DNA of 15,013 bases from Hyphomicrobiales bacterium. GTDB lineage: Bacteria > Pseudomonadota > Alphaproteobacteria > Rhizobiales > Beijerinckiaceae. Each line of letters starts with the position of its first letter. The first letter of the stretch is position 1. A program made the translations under genes and the position numbers. Below, one piece after another: positions 7,773 through 14,267 of this stretch. The notes under the pieces were generated by a model. That model ran no database searches, was not told where the DNA came from, and worked only from the letters and a program-made list of their open reading frames with translations. The stretch spans positions 1-15,013 of the forward strand of contig JAQGKM010000078.1 of NCBI GenBank assembly GCA_028290125.1, read 5' to 3'.

Positions 7773-8507
7773 ATGGCATTTTCGGCATGGCGCGGCATTG
7801 CGGGCATCATCCATCCGACCTTGCGCCCCGGCGCGACGGAAGAGTTCATTCGCCTGCTGCCGGAAGGCATCGGCGTCATCCCGCTCTTCGTCAACATCAG
7901 CCGCGGCACGCGCGAGGAATTCGGCACCGTGATGGGCGCTTATGAGCAGCAGATCGCGCTGTGCGCGGAGCAGGGCTGCGACGCCATCCATCCCAACGGC
8001 GCGCCGCCCTTCATGGTGCTTGGACGCGAAGGGGAGACGCGGCTCGTCGGCGGCTGGGAAGAGAAGTACAAGACGCCGATCTTCACCTCGGGCCAGAACC
8101 ACATCGCCGCGCTGCGCGCGCTCGGCGTCAAGTCGATCGTCGGCGCCACCTATTTCCACGGCGAGATCAACGACAGCTTCGCGCGTTATTTCGAGGACGC
8201 CGGTTTCGACGTGCGCTGCATGGCGGGCATCGACGTGCCGTTCAACAAGGTGCAGGAGCTTTCAGGCGAACTGATCTATGCGCACATCAAGAAGAGCTAC
8301 CTGAAGGCGGGCGGGGCCGACGCCATCTACATGCTCGGGTCCGGCTGGCGCACGCTGCACATCGTCGACATGCTGGAGCGCGATCTTGGCGTGCCGGTCA
8401 TCCATCCCGTGCCGGCGCGCGTCTGGGAATTCCAGAAGCGCTTGCATGTGAACGAGCCGCGGACAGGTTACGGGCGCCTGCTGTCGACGCTTCCCGCGAT
8501 GGTCTGA
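7773..8507 (+). CDS. Maleate isomerase/arylmalonate decarboxylase-fold protein lacking both family Cys
   Basis: A 244-residue protein of the Asp/Glu racemase superfamily, nearest by eye to the maleate cis-trans isomerase/arylmalonate decarboxylase branch. Fold signs are RGIAGIIHPTLRPG at 7-20, TPIFTSGQNHIAALRALGVKSI at 101-122 (usual T.xxAxxxALxxLGxxri), and GADAIYMLGSGWRTLHIVDMLERDLGVPVI at 181-210. This last block matches the second-half block that is usually SCTxLRTLxxIDxLExxLGxPV. Known members use Cys at one or both halves. Here the first site reads HPNGAPP (73-79) and the second LGSGWRT (188-194), so neither Cys is present and G189 sits where the second Cys belongs. The chemistry is therefore uncertain. 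The start at ATG 7773 has AAGGGGAGG at 7756-7764, 8 nt upstream. It lies 58 bp after spoVR on the same strand and may be co-transcribed. Its end overlaps the opposing hydrolase by 40 bp. Confidence 0.85.
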   Translation: MAFSAWRGIAGIIHPTLRPGATEEFIRLLPEGIGVIPLFVNISRGTREEFGTVMGAYEQQIALCAEQGCDAIHPNGAPPFMVLGREGETRLVGGWEEKYKTPIFTSGQNHIAALRALGVKSIVGATYFHGEINDSFARYFEDAGFDVRCMAGIDVPFNKVQELSGELIYAHIKKSYLKAGGADAIYMLGSGWRTLHIVDMLERDLGVPVIHPVPARVWEFQKRLHVNEPRTGYGRLLSTLPAMV

Positions 8508-9595
8508 GCCTTCGGTCGCTCTGCTGAGGGCGCCGTCGCCTGCAGCCAGCCCGCGATGGTGCGCCATTCGCGGGCGAGCGTGTTGGCCCCGACAAACAGC
8601 GCGAAATGCCCGCACGGCGCGACAAGACTGCGCATGCGCGCCTTCGCCGTGCCGACCAGGTCGAGGACCGACAGCGCCTGCATCTTCGGCGTGATGTCGT
8701 CGAGCGCGCCGGCGAGAACGAACATCGGGATCTTCACGCTGCGCAAGTCGATGCTGCGGCCGAGCGCCACGAAGGCGCCCGTCGCCAGCTGATTGTCGGC
8801 GAAGATCCGCGTCAGCAGATCGCGCGCATATCGACCGGGCAGATCGACGCTGCGCGCCGCCCAATCCTCGAAGGTCGCGATGGCGTCGAGGTCCGCGCGC
8901 GCAAAGGAAGCGGGATTGCGCTGCATGGTCCCGAGCGCCGCATGTTCGTGGCCATGTCCGGCGCGGAGCGGCGACAGGCTTTGTGCGCCGCAGACGATGA
9001 CGTCGTCCGGCAGTTCCGCGCAATCGACGGACTTGCGCGCGAAGCGCGTCATCAGCGAGGGGCGTATGCCCGTGTCCACCGGTGCGCCGGCGAGAACCAG
9101 CCGTTTGATCTTGCCGGGAAACCGCGCCGCGTGAATGAGCGCGAGGCAGCCGCCGACGCCGAGGCCGACGACATGCGCCTGCCCGCCGAGATCGTCGATC
9201 GCGGCGTTCAGCTCCGAGAGGAAATGATCGAAGGAGGCCTGGGCCAGGTCCGGGCTGGCGGCGATCCAGTCGGTCACGTAGACGCCGCCGCAATTCGGAC
9301 CGCTGAGCGACTGGACGAGGGAATGACCGCGCATCAGGTCCACGAAGCCGGCGTCATGCGCCGCGAATGGCGCGACGATCAGCGTCGGGAGAGCGCCGGA
9401 CTTTCGCTTGCCGAACAGCCGCAGACGCATGGTCTGATAGGTCTCGACGATGCGGTTGTCGCTGGCGAAGCGGGCTGGTTCGGGAAGGGGTCTGGCCAGA
9501 CATTTCTGGAACTGGGTGAGCCAGTCGGTCGGCTGGCGTTTCGCGGAAGGAGCAGCACGGTCAGCGGCATCGCCGTGGCTGACGAATTTATCCAT
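8468..9595 (-). CDS. PHA synthase/depolymerase-like alpha/beta hydrolase with Gly at the nucleophile position
   Basis: A 375-residue alpha/beta hydrolase resembling intracellular PHB depolymerases and class III PHA synthases. Seen: LPTLIVAPFAAH at 69-80, VYVTDWIAASPDLAQASFDHFLSELNAAI at 105-133 (family xYxTDW...FDDYVD), and VGLGVGGCLALIHAARFPGKIKRLVLAGAPVDTG at 143-176. LAGALDDITPKMQA at 294-307 carries the acid (D299/D300), and APCGHFALFVG at 326-336 carries the His (H330). The elbow reads G144-L-G146-V-G148, whereas catalytic relatives have Ser or Cys at the third position, so the nucleophile is missing while Asp and His remain. Start ATG 9595 has AAGGAA (9607-9602) 6 nt upstream. An exact EcfG-type promoter lies upstream at 9669-9694. 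No signal peptide is seen, so it is cytoplasmic, perhaps granule- or membrane-associated. The start region is poorly conserved in PHA proteins generally, so depolymerase versus synthase ancestry is unresolved. Confidence 0.85.
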   Translation of the reverse strand: MDKFVSHGDAADRAAPSAKRQPTDWLTQFQKCLARPLPEPARFASDNRIVETYQTMRLRLFGKRKSGALPTLIVAPFAAHDAGFVDLMRGHSLVQSLSGPNCGGVYVTDWIAASPDLAQASFDHFLSELNAAIDDLGGQAHVVGLGVGGCLALIHAARFPGKIKRLVLAGAPVDTGIRPSLMTRFARKSVDCAELPDDVIVCGAQSLSPLRAGHGHEHAALGTMQRNPASFARADLDAIATFEDWAARSVDLPGRYARDLLTRIFADNQLATGAFVALGRSIDLRSVKIPMFVLAGALDDITPKMQALSVLDLVGTAKARMRSLVAPCGHFALFVGANTLAREWRTIAGWLQATAPSAERPKAQTIAGSVDSRRP

Positions 9596-9668
9596 CGGAA
9601 ATTCCTTGAAGAAAACGCACTACGTCCGCACCAAAAAGCACGGGCGCCGCAACCTGACGCAATGATAG

Positions 9669-9694
9669 AACGCCCGGCGCAAGCCGGACGTTCC
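9669..9694 (-). promoter_or_regulatory. Exact EcfG-consensus promoter (GGAAC-N17-CGTT) for the hydrolase gene
   Basis: On the minus strand GGAAC occupies 9694-9690 and CGTT 9672-9669, with a 17-nt spacer (9689-9673). This is the full consensus recognised by the EcfG general-stress sigma factor of alphaproteobacteria. A transcription start near 9662 would leave about 67 nt before the hydrolase ATG at 9595. The same bases form an imperfect 10-bp hairpin (9669-9678 with 9683-9692, GCAA loop), which could alternatively be part of a terminator for the preceding molybdopterin-subunit gene. Confidence 0.6.
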
Positions 9695-9723
9695 CACATT
9701 CGATAAAAATAGATGCTTTCTGG

Positions 9724-9740
9724 CCTGACGTTACGTCAGG
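9724..9740. repeat. 17-bp palindrome across the stop codon of the molybdopterin-subunit gene; possible terminator
   Basis: CCTGACGTTACGTCAGG is a perfect inverted repeat (8-bp arms 9724-9731 and 9733-9740 around a single base) that includes the TGA stop at 9738-9736. On the minus strand it is followed about a dozen bases later by TTTTT (near 9709-9705). It could thus fold as a small stem with a delayed U-tract and help end the transcript. A protein-binding operator is the other reading. Confidence 0.4.
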
Positions 9741-12060
9741 TCGATGCCTGCTTCGCCGACTGGATCAGGCCCCAGACGCGCGCCGAGGTGGCGGGCATGG
9801 GCACGTCCTTGATCCCGAACACGCTGAGCGCATCCGCCAGAGCGTTGGCGACCGCCGGCAGCGCGCCGACGCAGCCCGCCTCGCCCGCGCCCTTGACGCC
9901 GAGCGGGTTGGTGGCGGTCGGCACCGGATTGCTCTTGACCTCGATGGCGCAGAAATTGTCGGCGTGCGGCATGGCGTAGTCGACGAAGGAGCCGGCCAGC
10001 AGTTCGCCGCTGGCGGGATCGTAGGTCAGGTCTTCCATCAGCATCTGCCCGACGCCCTGCGCGACGCCGCCGTGGATCTGGCCCTTCAGCAGCAGCGGGT
10101 TCAGGACATTGCCGACATCGTCCACGACATTGTAGCGCACGATGTCGACCTTGCCGGTTTCCTCGTCGATCTCGAGTTCGCAGACATGGCTGCCGTTCGG
10201 ATAGTTCATGAGATCGTTGGCGTAGACGGCGCTCGCGACGAGTCCGACTTCCATGCCGCCCGGCAGGTTCTTCGGGTTGGTCGAGCCGCGCGCGATCTCG
10301 CTGATGGTCAGCGACTTGTTGGTCTTGCGCGCCGTGAAGATGCCGTCCTTGAAATCGACGTCGTCGTCGCCGAGCATCTTGGCGGCGATCTTCATCGCCT
10401 TGTCGACGATTTTCTCGGCCGCGTAATGCAGCGCCGAGCCGCCGACGGTCGCGGTGCGCGAGCCGCCCGTGCCTTCGCCCAGGAACACCGCGTCGGTGTC
10501 GCCCTGCACGTAATGCACATCGTCTGGCTTCACGCCGAGACGGTCGCAGACGAGCTGCTTGAAGATGGTTTCGTGTCCCTGGCCCTGCGTGACAGCGCCG
10601 GAGAGGATCGTCACCGTGCCCGAACGGTCGAAGCGGATTTCGGCGCCCTCAAAGCCCGGCGCGGCGGCCTTTTCGATGGAGTTGGACAGGCCGATGCCGC
10701 GCAGCTTGCCGCGCGTGCGCGCTTCCGCCCGGCGGGCCTCGAAACCCTTCCAGTCGGCCATCTTGAGCACGAGATCCATGCCCTGCTCGAACTCGCCGGA
10801 ATCATAGACGAACTTCAGCGGCGTGCTGTACGGCATGGCGGACGGCGGGATGAGGTTGATGCGGCGGATTTCCGCCGGGTCCATTTTCAACTCGCGCGCC
10901 GCGAGATCGATGATGCGCTCGATGACGTAAGCGGCTTCCGGGCGGCCGTTGCCGCGATAGGGCCGCATCGGATTGGTGTTGGTGAAGACCGCCGTGACGT
11001 CGACGTGGATGGCGGGCGTCATGTAGACGCCGGCCAGCGTGCCGAGATTGGAGGTCGCGCCGCCGTCGCCGCCGGGCTGCAGATAGGCGCCCACGTTGGC
11101 GATGGTCTTCACATGCAGGCCGAGAAACTTGCCAGTCTTGTCGAGCGCCAGCGCCGCTTCCGTCACATTGTCGCGCGCCTGCGCGTCGGAGAGAAACGCC
11201 TCCGAGCGCGTCGATGTCCACTTCACCGGACGGCCCACGACCTTCGAGGCGAAGAGCGTGAGCGCGACTTCGTTGTAGACGCCCGACTTCATGCCGAACG
11301 AGCCGCCGATGTCGCCGGCGATCACATGCACCTTGCTCTCGGGCACGCGCAGCGTCTTGGCGAGCTGCCCGCGATAATGGATCGCGCGCTGCAGCGTCGT
11401 GTAGATCGTGTAGCGGTCGGCGAAGGGATCGTATTGGCCGACGCAGGCGCGCGGCTCCATCGTCGCGGCGGTGATGCGGTTGATGACGAACTTGTGCCGC
11501 ACGATGTGGTCGGCCTTGGCGAAGGCCGCGTCCGTCGCGTCCTTGTCGCCTTCGAGATGCACGAAGGAGATGTTGTTGGCGCAATCGTCCCAGACGAGCG
11601 GCGCGCCGTCGTTGGCGGCGTCGCCCGTGACGACATTGGGCGTCAGTGGCAGATATTCGACGGCGACGCGCTCGGCGGCGTCGAGCGCCTGCAGGCGCGT
11701 TTCGGCGACCACGAAGGCGACGTAGTCGCCGACCCAGCGTACCTTGTCGCTGGTCAGCGCCGGAAACTTGCCGCTGTTCATCGGCGTGCCGTCGCGCTTC
11801 TTGCGGCCTTTCGGCATCGGAAGATCTGCGAAGCCGGACGCCGCCCAGTCTTCGCCGGTCAGCACGGCCAGCACGCCCGGCGCCTTCAGGGCGTCGCGGG
11901 TGTCGATGTTCAGGATTTTCGCATGGGCGTATTGCGAGCGCACCACGACGCCGTGGACCATGCCGGGCAGGCTGACGTCATCGGCATAACGGCCACCGCC
12001 GCGGATGAGCCGGGGATCCTCGAAACGGGGCACCGACTGTCCAAGCGCAAACTCACCCAT
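9736..12060 (-). CDS. Xanthine dehydrogenase-family molybdopterin-binding (large) subunit, form II CoxL-like
   Basis: A 774-residue molybdenum-hydroxylase large subunit (CoxL/CutL/aldehyde oxidase type), full length for the family. It begins IGQ-like with GQSVPRFEDPRLIRGGGRYADD at 7-28. The small a/b-hammerhead domain spans to about 135, and the molybdopterin-binding part follows with GDIGGSFGMKSG at 249-260, QGQGHET at 492-498, and the catalytic Glu in GVKGAGEAG (E727). The active-site loop reads PYRGNGRPEAAY at 367-378. True CO dehydrogenases carry AYRCSFR there, so this is a form II-type enzyme and its substrate is unknown (an aldehyde, N-heterocycle or similar is likely). Such enzymes need an FAD and a [2Fe-2S] subunit; neither is adjacent. 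Start ATG 12060 fits the family N-terminus; a weak GGAAG precedes it. It lies downstream of the RidA/Bug pair on the same strand but is separated from them by a 310-bp repeat-bearing gap. Confidence 0.93.
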   Translation of the reverse strand: MGEFALGQSVPRFEDPRLIRGGGRYADDVSLPGMVHGVVVRSQYAHAKILNIDTRDALKAPGVLAVLTGEDWAASGFADLPMPKGRKKRDGTPMNSGKFPALTSDKVRWVGDYVAFVVAETRLQALDAAERVAVEYLPLTPNVVTGDAANDGAPLVWDDCANNISFVHLEGDKDATDAAFAKADHIVRHKFVINRITAATMEPRACVGQYDPFADRYTIYTTLQRAIHYRGQLAKTLRVPESKVHVIAGDIGGSFGMKSGVYNEVALTLFASKVVGRPVKWTSTRSEAFLSDAQARDNVTEAALALDKTGKFLGLHVKTIANVGAYLQPGGDGGATSNLGTLAGVYMTPAIHVDVTAVFTNTNPMRPYRGNGRPEAAYVIERIIDLAARELKMDPAEIRRINLIPPSAMPYSTPLKFVYDSGEFEQGMDLVLKMADWKGFEARRAEARTRGKLRGIGLSNSIEKAAAPGFEGAEIRFDRSGTVTILSGAVTQGQGHETIFKQLVCDRLGVKPDDVHYVQGDTDAVFLGEGTGGSRTATVGGSALHYAAEKIVDKAMKIAAKMLGDDDVDFKDGIFTARKTNKSLTISEIARGSTNPKNLPGGMEVGLVASAVYANDLMNYPNGSHVCELEIDEETGKVDIVRYNVVDDVGNVLNPLLLKGQIHGGVAQGVGQMLMEDLTYDPASGELLAGSFVDYAMPHADNFCAIEVKSNPVPTATNPLGVKGAGEAGCVGALPAVANALADALSVFGIKDVPMPATSARVWGLIQSAKQAST

Positions 12061-12370
12061 GTTCTTCCGTCCCTTTGTTCTTGTTGAGGTCGGCCGCGCG
12101 TGGGAGGCGCGGCCTTGCTCCGGTTCGCCCCTTTATAACGTCAGGGCGTTGTCATTGCGAGCGCAGCAAAGTGGGGTGGTCGCACAAGCGCGCAGGTTAA
12201 CAGTCCGATGAAGCAGCCTATCTGCAGGTGACGCATGGAGTTCCCCTCCCACTTGTGGGGAGGGGCTAGGGGTGGGGGTCGTGAGGCGCTCATTCACAAA
12301 GCCCTCATGACCCCCACCCCGCTCGGGCTTTGCCCGAGTCGCCCTCCCCACAAGGGGGAGGGGAAACGAT
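12061..12370. other. 310-bp gene-free gap with repeats
   Basis: Between the molybdopterin-subunit start and the RidA gene stop. It holds the cloverleaf palindrome at 12241-12365 and, at 12151-12170, GTCATTGCGAGCGCAGCAAA. That string resembles the head of a short repeat I recall as common between genes in Rhizobiales, here without an obvious partner arm. The promoter of the minus-strand gene at 12060 should be in this gap, and TTATAA at 12138-12133 (minus) could be a -10. I see no coding sequence. Confidence 0.5.
12241..12365. repeat. Composite palindromic intergenic repeat (cloverleaf)
   Basis: A nested inverted repeat. The outer arms 12241-12266 and 12341-12365 pair with one mismatch and one unpaired base. 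The inner arms 12269-12286 and 12303-12320 pair over 18 bp with one mismatch. Between them lies a perfect 7-bp hairpin (12322-12328 with 12332-12338, TTT loop). The left outer arm is itself a hairpin (12243-12250 with 12258-12265). Such CCCCTCCCC-rich palindromes are common between genes in Rhizobiales. Here it sits just after the RidA stop at 12371 and may act as a terminator or mRNA-end stabiliser. Confidence 0.85.
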
Positions 12371-13048
12371 TCACCCCGCCGCCGTCACTTCGATTTCGAT
12401 GCGCTTTTCGGGCGCGGAATAGCCGCCGACCTGCGTCAGCGTCACCGGGCAGCGCGCCTCGGGGAAGAGGTCGGCGACGAGCGCCAGAGCGGCGCGCGGG
12501 TCTTCCTCGCGCGCGAGGAACACCGACACCAGCCGGGCGGCCCGCAGATCGGTGCCGGCGTCGGCGAGCGAGCCTCGGATCGTGGCGCGGATGGCGGGCA
12601 CCTGCGCCGCCAGCCCGGGCGTGACGTCCGTGACGCCCGACAGGAACACGAGCCCGCCGAGCCGCACGAATTTCGGCGGCGCGATCGCCGGCGCATATTC
12701 GACGACCTGCTTGTCGCCGTCCGGCGCCTCCATGGCGGCGAGGTCGATGCGCACGCGCGCATCCGCCGGCAGCCGCGCGGGATCCCAGAAGCTCGAACTC
12801 GCCCCGCGCAAGGCGCCGCCGAGCCGCACGCGGCGCACGTCGCTCGCCTGCTGGCGGCCCTCACGGTCACGCGTGAACAGGCGCGAGCGGACGATGTGCT
12901 CAGGCGCGAGCCCCGCCGCCGTGAGAGCGCCGAGCGCGGCGGCGAGGCAGGTCTCGGTCTCCTGCGCCACGTCGCCGTGCGCTGTTGTCGTGACCGAGAC
13001 GGAGAACAGGCGTCGTCCGTCGATGTGGGACCATTCGGAGGCGATCAT
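12371..13048 (-). CDS. RidA/YjgF-like protein with two tandem Rid domains
   Basis: A 225-residue cytoplasmic protein made of two Rid-like halves, at about 11-107 and 126-224. Rid proteins hydrolyse reactive enamine/imine intermediates or bind small ligands, usually as ~130-residue trimers. The first half has VSVTTTAHGDVAQETETCLAAALGALTAAGL (17-47). The second has the standard motif order: VRLGGLVFLSGVTDVTPG (128-145), a helix with LADAGTDL, then PEARCPVTLTQVGGY...RIEIEVTA. R199 and E220 in the last block fit the substrate-carboxylate Arg and the conserved Glu of active RidA. The first half lacks an obvious equivalent Arg, so only the second may be active. ATG 13048 overlaps the stop of the upstream solute receptor as ATGA (13048-13045), so the two are co-translated. 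The pairing suggests it handles an imine or related intermediate of the imported compound (inference). Confidence 0.83.
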   Translation of the reverse strand: MIASEWSHIDGRRLFSVSVTTTAHGDVAQETETCLAAALGALTAAGLAPEHIVRSRLFTRDREGRQQASDVRRVRLGGALRGASSSFWDPARLPADARVRIDLAAMEAPDGDKQVVEYAPAIAPPKFVRLGGLVFLSGVTDVTPGLAAQVPAIRATIRGSLADAGTDLRAARLVSVFLAREEDPRAALALVADLFPEARCPVTLTQVGGYSAPEKRIEIEVTAAG

Positions 13049-14130
13049 TCCTTGCCCTTTTCTCCATCCTTCACGCCGGGCGCAGCCTTCATGTCCCGCG
13101 CTTTCGGCTCCAGCGCGATCTTCACGCGCGCACGCAGATCGGCCGGCGCGCCGATGAGATCGGCGACGGTGCGCTCGAGTTCCTCGCCATCCATCGGATC
13201 GATTTCAGCGCGCTGCGCTTCGGCCTCGCGGATGAAGTCGGGATCCAGCAGCGTCTTGTCGAATGCGCGGCGCATCGCAGCGACGCGGTCCGGCGGCGCG
13301 CCCGGCGTGGTGGCGATGGGCCGCCCGACGCTCACCGCTTTCGCCATGAAAATTGCGAGCGGCCGCGACTCCTCGGGCGTGACGTCGACGATGAGCGGCA
13401 CGTTCGGCAGATCGGGGTCGCGCTTCAACCCGGCCTGCAGCAGCGGCGTGATGAGCTTCTCGCTGACGAAGCGCGGCGACATGGCGCGATAGCTCGCCCA
13501 CGGATTGGTGCCGCGTCCCTCGACCTCGCCGCGTTCCATCGCGATGTCGACGTCGCGTCCGTCGGGATAGCCGTGCACGATCTTGAATTTCGTGCCGAGG
13601 ATGTTGTTGTAGAAGGCGGGCAGCTGCGTCGAGATCGAGCCCGCGCCCGTGGCGCCGATCAGCGTCTCGCGCGTGAGCACGTCTGCGTAGGACTTTGTCT
13701 TCGATGTATGCCACGCGACGGTGATCTGGTTCGACTTCGAGAGATTGCCGATCCAGTTGAAGGTGCGCAGATCCGCCTTGAACGATGAATTGAGTCCGAG
13801 CGCCTGGTCGACGACGAGGCCCTGTCCGACCATCGACAGGATGGTGCCGTCGCGCGGCGCGATCTGCGCGACATGGTTGGCCGCCACAATGCCGCCGCCG
13901 CCAGGCATGTTCACCGGCAGGATCGTCGGATTGCCGGGGATATGCCGGCCGATGTAGCGCCCGAGCAGCCGCGAATATTGATCGTAGCCGCCGCCGACGC
14001 CGGAGCGGATGATCATGCGGATCGTCTTGCCCTGATAGAAATCGCCCACCGCGTCGGCCGCCATCGCGGAGCCTGCCGCCAGCACGGCGCCGAGCGCGCA
14101 TAGGGGCATGCGAAAAGATGTCGCGTTCAT
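13045..14130 (-). CDS. Bug/TctC family periplasmic solute-binding protein
   Basis: A 361-residue extracytoplasmic receptor of the tripartite tricarboxylate transporter (TTT) family. It has a Sec signal peptide, MNATSFRMPLCALGAVLAAGSAMA, with likely cleavage after AMA at 22-24. The mature protein opens DFYQGKTIRMIIRSGVGGGYDQYSRLLGRYI (30-60), the Bug G-G-x-x-D ligand loop and helix. VNMPGGGGIVAANHVA (73-88), GNLSKSNQITVAW and IGATGAGSISTQ follow, as in the subfamily seen in bradyrhizobia. These receptors bind carboxylates and related small acids. The start at ATG 14130 has GGAGG at 14144-14140, 9 nt upstream. A longer frame to 14208 would bury the signal peptide. The TctA/TctB membrane subunits are not in the window, as is usual for orphan Bug genes. 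It is translationally coupled to the RidA gene. The 3' end is charged and flexible. Confidence 0.88.
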   Translation of the reverse strand: MNATSFRMPLCALGAVLAAGSAMAADAVGDFYQGKTIRMIIRSGVGGGYDQYSRLLGRYIGRHIPGNPTILPVNMPGGGGIVAANHVAQIAPRDGTILSMVGQGLVVDQALGLNSSFKADLRTFNWIGNLSKSNQITVAWHTSKTKSYADVLTRETLIGATGAGSISTQLPAFYNNILGTKFKIVHGYPDGRDVDIAMERGEVEGRGTNPWASYRAMSPRFVSEKLITPLLQAGLKRDPDLPNVPLIVDVTPEESRPLAIFMAKAVSVGRPIATTPGAPPDRVAAMRRAFDKTLLDPDFIREAEAQRAEIDPMDGEELERTVADLIGAPADLRARVKIALEPKARDMKAAPGVKDGEKGKE

Positions 14131-14139
14131 GCCAGGCTT

Positions 14140-14144
14140 CCTCC
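14140..14144 (-). promoter_or_regulatory. Shine-Dalgarno that fixes the Bug receptor start
   Basis: Minus-strand GGAGG (within GGGAGGAAG) lies 9 nt before ATG 14130, ahead of the signal peptide. It supports 14130 over the in-frame upstream ATG at 14208. Confidence 0.6.
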
Positions 14145-14267
14145 CGAATGGGCCGGTCTTGCCGCCGGTCCCTTGGCCGATTGCATGCGTTTGGGGGGAA
14201 GCTGTCAAGGCGAGCCTCGAACGAACATGCGAGTCGCGGGTTGATCCACCAACACGAGGAGAACCCG

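Noticed and set aside
8606..9706. Open frame of 366 codons on the plus strand.
   Set aside because: Antisense to the alpha/beta hydrolase, which has recognisable motifs. The plus frame shows none and has no ribosome site.
9736..12060. Carbon monoxide dehydrogenase (coxL) assignment.
   Set aside because: The active-site loop is PYRGNGR, without the Cys of AYRCSFR, and coxM/coxS are absent, so CO oxidation is not supported.
9964..12087. Very long open frame (707 codons) on the plus strand.
   Set aside because: It lies opposite the well-conserved molybdopterin-subunit gene. Its translation is low-complexity Arg/Ala/Asp/Val/His without family motifs, typical of a high-GC antisense shadow.
14218..14242. 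CGAAC-N16-GGTT upstream of the small glycine-rich gene as an EcfG promoter.
   Set aside because: It mismatches both boxes at otherwise conserved bases, so it is no better than chance in GC-rich DNA.
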